Positions 55,455 to 64,000 of a DNA stretch of 64,000 nucleotides are shown one piece after another. The position numbers and the translations under genes are program-made. A model generated the notes under the pieces. It saw only the letters and a program-made list of their open reading frames with translations. It made no database searches and was not told where the DNA came from. How positions within the stretch are numbered: position 1 is the first letter of the stretch; every line of letters starts with the position of its first letter. Origin of the DNA: Owenia fusiformis (taxonomy: Eukaryota; Annelida; Polychaeta; Sabellida; Oweniidae); NCBI GenBank assembly GCA_903813345.2, contig CAIIXF020000012.1, forward strand, positions 13,934,932 through 13,998,931, written 5' to 3'.

Positions 55455-56159
55455 TACCTAAAATATGCCCATTGAAACACATTTCTGTCATGTCTTAAAA
55501 GGATGCCTGTCAACAAGGAACAGTTTTCAAAAGAATTATCATGTTATTAATTCCCATGACACAAATGGAAATATTTCAACAAAGCTTGATTACATCTGAC
55601 TTGTGCTGACTTGTTGTGCTCATCTTGGGACTGACGCAATAATTTTTGAGAGATAGCAGAAATGTATTTGTGGAATATTGAGCTTTTCTACAAGATATTA
55701 ACATGCAAAATATCATCACCTGTCATTTGTTACAGACACCAACCTCTGAACACTGTTAAATATGCTGAACACTGTTTCAGATACCGAACACCAGTCACAA
55801 AAAAGTTGGAGGCTTTAACAATATGTCATCACCTCAGAGGTTGACAAAAGAATATCAGTACTAAGCAACAACTCTGGACATATTACATCAGTTATTCATT
55901 TATTTTATTCATAGAATTTTTTTTACAAAAACATACATTGTACACTTGTAGTGGCTTTGCTAAATCATTATCAGCCACTTGATTAATAATTGCAGGGTGA
56001 AGAAAAATTAAATATGAATTCAAGAGTGAAGTGGAGTGGTGGCAGAGAAACCTACATATTTGCACATTTTTTAGTAATTCATCTTTAATATCTAAATGCT
56101 TAGTCAGCAATTTTGGTTGGCCAAAGCTCAAAACCTCTCTCTATGTAACACCTGCCCAC

Positions 56160-56700
56160 AAGGAACAGTTTTTGCCAGTCCAAAGAGCATTCCTTGTTCA
56201 CAGGTTTTACTGTAATCTGTTTAGTCATTTTCCTAGAACTTTTCAGGCAAGACTCAAAGAGACACCACCAATCTACAAAAGAACCCAAGATCATTCTTAT
56301 TGGTGGAGTCCAATGGATTTACATCACTGAATTTAATAATCAAAATAAAGGCCCAAAATAAAAATTCATAATAGCCTACAATTTGGTAGAGTCAAACATC
56401 ACTGAATTTAATCAAAATAAAGGCCCAGATGAAATTCATAATAGCCAGAGAGCATTCCTTGTTCACAGGTTTTACTGTAATCTGTTAGACTCAAAGAGAC
56501 ACCACCCACCCACCAATCTACAAAAGAACCTGAGATCATTCTAATTGGTGGAGTCCAATGGATTTACATCACTGAATTTAATAATCAAAATAGTCCCGAA
56601 ATAAAAATTCATAATAGCCTACAATTTGGTAGAGTCCAACATCACTGAATTTAATCAAAATAAAGGCCCAAAATAAAAATTCATAATAGCCTATAATTTG
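56160..56700. repeat. ~275-bp tandem duplication
   Basis: AGCATTCCTTGTTCACAGGT, GGTGGAGTCCAATGGATTTA and TTCATAATAGCCTACAATTT occur in the same order in both halves. Confidence 0.7.
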
Positions 56701-56789
56701 TGACATCAAAATAATATAATATTGAAGGATAAATGGTGGTATGTTGACAGGTTGAGACCTAGGTCTTTTGCAATTCTCCTGTAAAGATA

Positions 56790-57624
56790 AAATTATGATT
56801 TATACAAAATGAAATTTTCTTGCAAATGTTTTAAAACAAGTGTCACATTAACCTGCTTTTTAATATCATATGGATAAAGTTGTAATGTATTACGCTAGAT
56901 TTTTATACAAATGTCAAGGTCACACTTCTTTTCTCCAATTTGAATGAGAATGTGACTTACTAAGTAAAATTTTATGACAAATGTCACATCTTTCTTTTAT
57001 CCAGTATGCATTAGATTGTAAGTGGGATTTCTGTGCAAATTTTTAAGAACAAATGTCACATTTAAACTACATTTCTCCAGTATGGATGAGATTGTGACTT
57101 ACTAAGTGAGATTTCCTTGCAAATGCTTTGAAACAAATGTCATCTTTAAACTACTTTTCTCAAGTTTATGGATAAGAGTTAAATTTCTTTGCGAATTTTT
57201 TAGAATAATTTCACTTGTAAATCTTTTTTCTCCAATATGGGTGAGATTGTGATTCACTAAGTCAGAATTCCATGCAAATGTCTTAGAACAAATGTCACAT
57301 TTAAAATACTTTTCACCAGTATGGATAAAATTGTGACTAACTAATTGAGAGTGTGCGCAAACGTCTTAGGACAAATGTCACATTTAAACTGATTGATAAG
57401 ATTGTGACTAATACTAAGTAAGATTTCCTTGTAAATGCTTTAGAACAAATGTCACATTTAAACTGTTTTTCTCCAGTTTGGTTACAATTGTAATTTACTA
57501 ATTCAGATTTCTGTGCAAATTTTTTAGAACAAATGTCATATTTAAACTGCTTCTCTCCAGTATGGATGAGTTTGTGACTTACTAAGTGAGATTTCTGTGC
57601 AAATCTTTTAGAACAAATGTCATA
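56790..57624 (-). pseudogene. Decayed C2H2 zinc-finger tail, about 10 relic fingers
   Basis: Continues the 84 bp finger repeat beyond the stop at 57625-57627. Recognisable finger pieces (ICSKRFAQKSHLVSHKLIHTGEKQF, given here only as short motifs CDICSK and HTGEK) persist with stops, lost Cys codons and indels, and decay grows with distance from the intact ORF. The first break replaces a Lys codon with TAA, next to a Cys to Tyr change. Confidence 0.8.
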
Positions 57625-58761
57625 TTAAAACTGCTTCTCTCCAGTATGGATGAGATTGTGTCTTACTAAGTTAGATCTCAAGGTAAAGCTTTTAGAACAA
57701 ATATCACATTTGAACTGCTTTTCTCCAGTATGGATCAGATTGTGACTTACTAAGGCAGATTTCTGTGAAAATCTTCTAGAACAAATGTCACATTTAAACT
57801 GCTTTTCTCTCGTATGGATGAGATTGTGTCTTACTAAGTTAGATCTCAAGGTAAATCTTTTAGAACAAATATCACATTTGAACTGCTTTTCGCCAGTATG
57901 GATGCGATTGTGTTTTACTAAGTCAGATTTCTGTGCAAATAATTTAGAACAAATGTCACATTTAAATGGCTTCTCTCCAGTATGGATGCGATTGTGTTTT
58001 ACTAAGCTTGATTTCAGCGCAAATGTCTTAGAACAAATGTCACATTCAAATCGTTTTTCTCCAGTATGGATCAGATTGTGACTTACTAAGGCAGATTTCT
58101 GTGAAAATCTTCTAGAACAAATGTCACATTTAAATGGCTTCTCTCCAGTATGGATGCGATTGTGTTTTACTAAGCTTGATTTCACCGCAAATGTCTTAGA
58201 ACAAATGTCACATTCAAATCGTTTTTCTCCAGTATGGATCAGATTGTGACTTACTAAGTGAGATTTCAGTGAAAATGTTCTAGAACAAATGTCACATTTA
58301 AACTGCTTTTCCCCAGTATGGATGAGATTGTGTCTTACTAAGTTAGATTTCTCTGCAAATGTTTTAGAACAAATGTCACATTTAAATCGCTTTTCGCCAG
58401 TATGGATGAGATTGTGTCTAACTAAGTTAGATTTCAAGGTAAATTTTTTAGAACAAATGTCACATTTAAACTGCTTTTCTCCAGTATGGATCAGATTGTG
58501 AGTTACTAAGTGAGATTTCCAGGCAAATGTTTTAGAACAAATGTCACATTTAAATCGTTTTTCTCCAGTATGGATAAGATTGTGTATTACTAAGTTAGAT
58601 TTCAGTGCAAATGTCTTTGAACAAATGTCACATTTAAACTGCTTTTCTCCAGTATGGACAAGATTGTGTTTTACTAAGCGACATTTCCATGCAAATGTTT
58701 TTGAACAGATGTCACATTTAAATCGTTTTTCTCCAGTATGGATGGGGCTGTGATTAGGCAT
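57625..58761 (-). CDS. C2H2 zinc-finger protein, 13 fingers
   Basis: A single open frame of 378 aa with 13 tandem C2H2 fingers of 28 residues, joined by HTGEK linkers (one is HTREK). Each finger reads FKCDICS-x2-F-x5-L-V-x-H-N-x-I-H, with canonical Cys and His retained in all. Such arrays bind DNA in the nucleus. Framework residues are almost constant while helix contact positions (-1, 3, 6) vary: for example W/R/K, L/N/I, E/N/R, Q/A/S, Q/D/K. Fingers 8 and 12 share one helix and 11 and 13 share another, so blocks were duplicated. There is no KRAB, BTB, ZAD or other effector domain. ATG at 58761 is preceded in frame by TGA, so this may be the start or a 5' truncation; MPNHSPIHTGEK looks like the tail of a lost finger. 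The array ends at an acquired stop. Confidence 0.85.
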   Translation of the reverse strand: MPNHSPIHTGEKRFKCDICSKTFAWKCRLVKHNLVHTGEKQFKCDICSKTFALKSNLVIHNLIHTGEKRFKCDICSKTFAWKSHLVTHNLIHTGEKQFKCDICSKKFTLKSNLVRHNLIHTGEKRFKCDICSKTFAEKSNLVRHNLIHTGEKQFKCDICSRTFSLKSHLVSHNLIHTGEKRFECDICSKTFAVKSSLVKHNRIHTGEKPFKCDICSRRFSQKSALVSHNLIHTGEKRFECDICSKTFALKSSLVKHNRIHTGEKPFKCDICSKLFAQKSDLVKHNRIHTGEKQFKCDICSKRFTLRSNLVRHNLIHTREKQFKCDICSRRFSQKSALVSHNLIHTGEKQFKCDICSKSFTLRSNLVRHNLIHTGEKQF

Positions 58762-58852
58762 TCTTCATGAGCTCATACAGGTGTCTTAAGAATATAAATG
58801 AACAGGAACATCCATTCAGTAGGTTTGTGTTATCTTGCCTGGTATTATATCA

Positions 58853-58985
58853 GGGGTTTCATTAGTAGCAGGCTATAGTCGATTTTCACAGGTTGGTTTC
58901 ACAACACCGCCTGTTGTTTTTATAGGGGACTTTTATGTTGTTTTAATTTATTTAGCCTGTTGTGAGAAATTCTAGTGAAACCCTT
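58853..58985. mobile_element. CAGGGGTTTCA-family MITE, copy 3, TATAT duplication
   Basis: CAGGGGTTTCATTAGTAGCA to TGAAACCCTTG; TATAT on both sides. Confidence 0.7.
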
Positions 58986-59475
58986 GTATATGTTGATTTA
59001 CATGTTGCCTCAATATGCTTGTGGCTATATTTAATATAGTAATTAAGCACTGTCAATATCTAGTATATATGGCCTTAATATCTAGCATATATCATCAATA
59101 TGCTTGGGGTTATATATTATGGTAATAAACATGTTCAATATTTATCATATGTCCTTGATTTGCATGGGGTTGTGTATCAATACTAATTCAGCACTGTCAA
59201 TGTACAGGATACAGCTTCAATATTAATAGTATGTAATAACAGCTTGTAGAACTAGGTCATCAAATGTCTCTCTTCGACAAATGATCTCACTGGTAGTTTT
59301 TTAGTTCACATTTATACATTATTTAACTTCGTTCTTTGAGTACATCACAGTTCTCCTTGGTCATATCAATTGAACTTACACCTATATTCACTGTTGCCCA
59401 ATGTCAATAGTAATTCATCATTGCATGTTGTATTTAGGTACAGCTGGAAAATAACATTTTGGTAAAAAAATTACT

Positions 59476-59806
59476 ATACCTGCACATGTTATTTTCTGGT
59501 ACAAAATTAAGTGTGCAGGCATGTGTATATTTCCTTACTTTTTTCAGGAAAGTATCATAACATTGTCTTCTTTTAGTATATCTGGTAATAAGAGGTCAAT
59601 GAGAACTCCAGGATATTCTGATATTTCACACTTTCTATTTGTCCAAATTTTCTTTCAAAGTTTCCAGACAACACAGGAGCTACGATTGACCTGTCTCCAG
59701 ATTTACTAAAAGTAGACAATGTAATAATACTTTCCTGAAAATATCAAGGAAATACACACATGCATTCATACTTAATTTTGTACCAGAAAATAACATATGT
59801 GTACTT
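59476..59806. repeat. Foldback element (GTACAAAATTAAG family), copy 3
   Basis: TTATTTTCTGGTACAAAATT and AATTTTGTACCAGAAAATAA are terminal inverted repeats; CAGGAAAGTATCATAACATT pairs with ATACTTTCCTGA. Confidence 0.75.
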
Positions 59807-59849
59807 TCTGCCATTTTGATGAAATCCTCATGTTACTTTCAACTGTGGA

Positions 59850-60105
59850 CTCATTTTCTCACACTGTCTACATCTTTCACATTTGCACAAAGAGTGCACT
59901 AATGTACATGTACCTATAAAAGAGTGTGGAGAATATTTTGTTTATAAAATGTATGAAAAAAATGAGAAAAATTCAATGACCTATTTTTTAAAAGTAAAAA
60001 TTAGTAAGTCACTTTGTTTTCTCATTTTTTTATGCATCAAAAAATTATTCATTGCACTCTTTTCTAGGTACATTGGTGCACTCTTTGTGCAAATATGAAT
60101 GATGT
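59850..60105. repeat. Foldback element (GCACAAAGAGTGCAC family), copy 1
   Basis: TTTGCACAAAGAGTGCAC at the left and GTGCACTCTTTGTGCAAA at the right; AATGAGAAAA and TTTTCTCATT inside. Related to 62975-63398. Confidence 0.6.
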
Positions 60106-60334
60106 GGACTATATAATAAATTTTAGCGATGTATTCCTGAAAATAACTTGTGACTCCAGAGTACAGTTGATTTTGATTCTCAGTTCAATATAATTATATG
60201 TTCATTATTTTAGTAGCTACTAACACTGTTATCTGTGATTCTGTGTATAATCTTGTTGGTAAGTCTTTGTATAATTCCTACATTTACATGTCTATTTTCT
60301 GTGTACTATCACTTTTGGAATATATTTTTATAAA

Positions 60335-62490
60335 AACCCTTCGACCTTCTATTTTCTATCTTTCTTTCTGTCCGATCAACAATAAGTACAGTTATACAAG
60401 AAATGTAAACGAAGTGAAAATATTCCCAAAAATTTTCCGAAAGGCATGTCATTTCCGGAAGTTATGATACGTTATATTACCGAACAGGCGTGAAAATGGA
60501 ACGTTTGTTCGTTCATTTTATGAGAGCTAAATAAAATGCGAACAAAGCATCAGGTATGACTCCACCATTGTTTGGCGTTTTACTACTTGCCACAATCAAC
60601 CTCACTGCCAGGATATCAAACAAGGCCCATTTTCCATCAAACTTGGCCCAACTACTATCAGGCGGATGCCCTTGAAAAATCAAGTTGACATGGTTACCAA
60701 AACCTAATAGTTGCCATGGCAACCATAGAAATGGGCTAAAAAAAGAGAGCAAAAAAGCACCCAAACCCACCATAATGGCACTTATTTATAAAATATTTCT
60801 AGATATACAAATTTTCTTAAACTTTGATATCATCTAGAACACTTGTCAGAAAATTTGGGGGTAGGTTTACCACTTCGATTTTTTCTAGGCTTGGACAAAG
60901 TAAAACTACGAAAAAGCACTAATTTTACTTTTGAATCACCTATTATCGCCCAAATGGCTATTGTATTTTTTCAAGGTCAAGGTCGCCATGCTAAAAATTG
61001 AATTACGGAGATAAATCTGCTCTTCAGACAATGTTTGATAGCTTTTCTTCACCACAAAAAAAGATATTTGCGCTGGTATGCCAATTTCCATGAGATAATG
61101 TACGGGAAGGAGGAACAGTGTCTTTAAATGTCATCAAAACTTTATGCCAACACGTGAAAAGGCCATTTTCGCACTACTTTTGGTGTAATAATGCCATCGA
61201 ACAAACATTTCAATTCACCCATGTTCGGTAATATAAGGTGTTATTACGGTAAATACCACTTCCGGGTGTTTTTAAAACTTTAAAAACGAAGCTATGCCAA
61301 CTTCAATGGTGTGTATAGTAGGTTTAAGTGTATGTACTGTGGGCATTTGAGGTATGTATGTAAAGCAGGGGCCAAGTTCTTTTTAAATGTGCCATTTTTA
61401 GAAAAAAATCTCAATAATATGGTCCCGTAAACAGGAACTACTTTATTCGTTAATTTTCATCGGTGAAGCAGAGATTTTACCTAAAAATATGTCCCTATGT
61501 TGGTGTAGTGATCGAGACCCAAACCCTATGTTAAATATAGTGTCGAGATGAAGGTTATGTATAGGGGATTGCAGAAATATAGTCATTGTATGGGCTAATT
61601 CGTTCGAAAATGGCGATATGTACCCCAGAAGGTGTGAGTACCGTAATCCAACACCAAATTCGAAAATTCAGAACAATACTTTACACATATGGCGTTCGTG
61701 ATCAACTATAAAACGCTAACCCCCCATAGTGTTAGATATCAAAATGTACCTGTTCATATAGGGGTTCGATTGATCTACATCAAATTATAGGGAGTCCGGT
61801 TACTTTTTGAGATATCAGCGTCCATTTATTGTAACTCACGTTTGCTACCATTTCCTCAATTCTGAGATGACAGGCAACGCGTAGTAAACATGCTCACGCC
61901 GGAACTATATTTTGACCTACATCGCTATTTTCGTAATTTAAATGAAAGTTGACCTCCTCCTCTATATTTTGATACAAAATAGTGGCATACTAGGTACCCT
62001 AGAAGTCAACTATGGCGTATTTTAGTACAAAACCACAAGTTTTTAAATGGACTATATAGTCATACCTTTTGGCGGATGGATATGGAACCTCATACCAGAA
62101 CTTGAATTTTGTGATTTTTTCAATATTTTTCAATGATTTACCGTAGTGACACCCTAACGTATCATAACTTCCGGAATGACATGCCTTTCGGAAAATTTTT
62201 GGGAATATTTTCACTTCATTTACATTTCTTGTATAACTGTACTTATTGTTGATCGGACGGGAAGATAAGCTGATGTAGTTACACTAGAGTTCGTTTACTA
62301 CCATTTGGAAGGCACGTGAGGGTCCCATTCATCAGGTAACACTCATATGTCGAATGTTCTTGCTATTTTTAACAGTTAACAAGCTGTAGATATAGGTAGA
62401 TGTAATCCTACAGGGAGCTCATTGGAACTATACGTAATCTAAATCATTTAGTAAACTGGACTGGGAAATCAGAGGTCGAAGGGTTTTTCA
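60335..62490. repeat. 2.1-kb element with ~100-bp inverted arms
   Basis: GATCAACAATAAGTACAGTT, AAATATTCCCAAAAATTTTC and CATTTCCGGAAGTTATGATA near 60375-60470 recur inverted at 62150-62260, and AAACCCTTCGACC at the left matches GGTCGAAGGGTTT near 62474. The 1.7 kb interior has no recognised protein; the ORF at 60513-60773 (-) is hydrophobic but unassigned. It may be a large non-autonomous DNA transposon. Confidence 0.6.
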
Positions 62491-62639
62491 ATAAAATATA
62501 TTCCAAAAATTCTTGACACCCTGTAAGTCGTAGGGTCGAAGGGTCGTAGGTCGAAGGGTTTTTAGTACATTCCAGAACTATGATCTATATGCAGGCCTGT
62601 CAACTTGGGAACACCTAACATGAGTGACTTGGAAATGTT

Positions 62640-62870
62640 GGGGGGGGGGGTAGGTACGAAAAATCACGAACGGAATGCGTGACATATACGTAATTCGCGT
62701 GAAAAGTCCGAACGAAATGCGTACATTTTTTTCCGGCGTTCGTATTTTTGCTGTGTAGACGATCTTTTTTAGAAATTTTTCTACAGAAACATTTTTGCTT
62801 GACAATTACCAGGTAAAATGCGTATTTGCGTGACATTTTCTGTCACGCAAAAATAACTGGCGTGACTATC
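62640..62870. repeat. GCGTGACATATACG repeat, copy 1
   Basis: Begins with a G run and TAGGTACGAAAA; GCGTGACATATACG, TTCGTATTTTT, GACAATTACCAGGTAAAATG and GCGTGACATTTT follow. The second copy begins after the G run at 63764 and runs to the window end. Confidence 0.7.
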
Positions 62871-62974
62871 TATATGATACTATGAGGAACTGATAGTTAT
62901 GACCTCCCATTGTGCATATTGTGGGATCCTCAGCCTTTACATTTACTATCCTTTAGTGTTATGTGTCAAGTGTT

Positions 62975-63398
62975 ATTAAGGTCAGGGTGCATGATGGGAA
63001 AATTTCTGCATTCCTCAATTGAGTCACATGTTATTTTTCAAACAAGAATCACTCCTTCCCTTCAATGTCTATATCTTCCAGTTTTGCACAAAGAGTGCAC
63101 TTATGTGCCTAGAAAAGACTTGTGAGAAGAATGTTTTGATAAAGTGTATAAAAAACAAGAAAATTCAGTGAAAAAAATCAGAAAATTTTCAGAAATTTTT
63201 TTCACTGAATTTTCTCATTTTTTATACATTTTACAAAACAAACCTTCTCACAAGGCTTTTCTAGGCACAGAAGTGCACTCTTTGTGCAAACTTGGAAGAT
63301 GTAGACAATGTGGGGAAGGAGTTATTCATGTTTGAAAAATAACATGTGACTCAATTGAGGAATGCAGAAAATTTCCCAACATGCACCCTGTCCTTAAA
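62975..63398. repeat. Foldback element (GCACAAAGAGTGCAC family), ~200-bp arms
   Basis: TTAAGGTCAGGGTGCATGAT to the inverse GCATGCACCCTGTCCTTAA-like end; CAATTGAGTCACATGTTATT and TTGCACAAAGAGTGCAC recur inverted. Centre near 63190 in GAAAATTTTCAGAAATTTTT. Confidence 0.85.
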
Positions 63399-63599
63399 AA
63401 TCAGAATGATGGCCTCCAATTTCACATTGATATATCCAGCTGTGCCTCAGGCGCCTGTACAAATAATGTGATGGTGATTTCATTTTATAATTCAAAATAA
63501 TATATTGAAGCCGGAGGTAGAATTAGCGTGGCATATATTACAAATAGAAAACCACTTCTCATGTCCAGGGCTGTCAACTTGGGACCACCTAATATGAGT

Positions 63600-63725
63600 G
63601 ACTTACAAATGTTGGACACCGAAGTCCAAATCTTAACACTTTTGTCCAAATTTTGAACACCTTTGGCCAACTTTTAAACACCTTTGGCCAAAGTTTGAGC
63701 ACCTTTGCTAAACTTTTATAACCTC
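63600..63725. repeat. Short degenerate tandem repeat ACACCTTTGGCCAA
   Basis: About five units like AACACCTTTGGCCAACTTTT just before the G run. Confidence 0.6.
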
Positions 63726-63762
63726 AAATTTTTCGCGCTCGCTACGCTCGCGATGTCGTCAA

Positions 63763-63763
<1 letters not shown>

Positions 63764-63810
<47 letters not shown>
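63764..63810. repeat. 47-nt G homopolymer
   Basis: Uninterrupted G run followed by TAGGTACGAAAA, the start of the second GCGTGACATATACG repeat. Its length may be inaccurate in the assembly. Confidence 0.9.
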
Positions 63811-63811
<1 letters not shown>

Positions 63812-64000
63812 AGGTACGAAAATTTACAATGAACATGCGTGACATATACGGGATTCGCGTGACAAATCCGAACAAATTCGTTTTTTTCCGATGTTCGTAT
63901 TTTTACCGTATCATAAACATATTTTGAAAAAATTTTTACAGAAACATATTTGCGTGACAATTACCAGGTAAAATGCGTATTTGCGTGACATTTTGTGTCA
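63811..64000. repeat. GCGTGACATATACG repeat, copy 2, cut by the window end
   Basis: Same order of phrases as 62640-62870; runs off the window. Confidence 0.75.

Larger units (their letters stand above)
53088..56270. repeat. Local duplication, copy 2, with two insertions
   Basis: Same order of landmarks as copy 1 but split by the 1294 bp element at 53456-54749 and the 543 bp element at 54912-55454. A TGTCACC-family copy at 55698-55845 pairs with the one in copy 1. A 40 bp direct repeat (GAGACTATTGATCTCCCTCT) is at 54998-55078. Confidence 0.8.

Noticed and set aside
57785-58753. Plus-strand ORFs with repeated MSHLN...FSPVW
   Set aside because: Shadows of the minus-strand zinc-finger repeats.
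60513-60773. 86-codon hydrophobic minus-strand ORF as a gene
   Set aside because: It lies within an inverted-arm repeat, with no family match.

Overview
This is an AT-rich animal (metazoan) genomic window. Genes are split by spliceosomal introns and there is no sign of operons. Long introns are full of small inverted-repeat DNA transposons. The gene set (an animal-type acetoacetyl-CoA synthetase, a cytosolic sulfotransferase, an ESCRT-I VPS37, a TauE/SafE-type permease and a C2H2 zinc-finger array), together with TauE/SafE and the abundant MITEs, suggests a non-vertebrate and probably marine animal. I cannot name the phylum. Exon models were built by hand from splice signals, matching phase across every junction, and recognisable family motifs.

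Layout, left to right. 29-271 (+): last exon of a short-chain dehydrogenase/reductase (SDR). 734-2736 (-): C-terminal three exons of a TauE/SafE-type transporter. 3.3-8.2 kb: intergenic, with a 720 bp foldback, a tandem duplication, MITE copies and one small membrane-protein-like ORF. 8443-18272 (-): complete seven-exon cytosolic sulfotransferase, 315 aa, with two minisatellites, a 2.3 kb TIR element and a foldback in its introns. 18.5-24.5 kb: nested transposons, including a mariner inside a hAT-like element and a 63 bp minimal relative of that element. 24592-39274 (-): complete fifteen-exon acetoacetyl-CoA synthetase (AACS), 668 aa. 39.3-43.4 kb: candidate bidirectional promoter and nested repeats. 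43488-49373 (+): VPS37 with two alternative copies of exon 2. 49.4-56.7 kb: repeats, including a large local duplication split in one copy by a Transib-like element. 57625-58761 (-): 13-finger C2H2 protein followed by a decayed finger tail. 58.8-64 kb: foldback elements and a 47 bp G homopolymer.

The most unusual observations are the following. (1) Two neighbouring genes each carry a tandem array made from an exon-intron junction. In AACS, 14 extra copies of a 129 bp unit contain a 3' splice site plus the first 86 nt of exon 13. In the sulfotransferase, roughly 45 copies of a 41 bp unit contain the last 32 nt of exon 5 plus its 5' splice site. (2) VPS37 has two exactly equal-length, diverged copies of exon 2, and joint inclusion causes a frameshift and stop, which is the signature of mutually exclusive splicing. 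(3) Several transposon insertions can be dated against an uninterrupted copy of the same sequence elsewhere in the window.

The genes do not form a pathway. AACS (cytosolic ketone-body use for lipid synthesis), the sulfotransferase (PAPS-dependent conjugation), the SDR and the permease could each touch small-molecule metabolism, but nothing in the sequence shows co-regulation.
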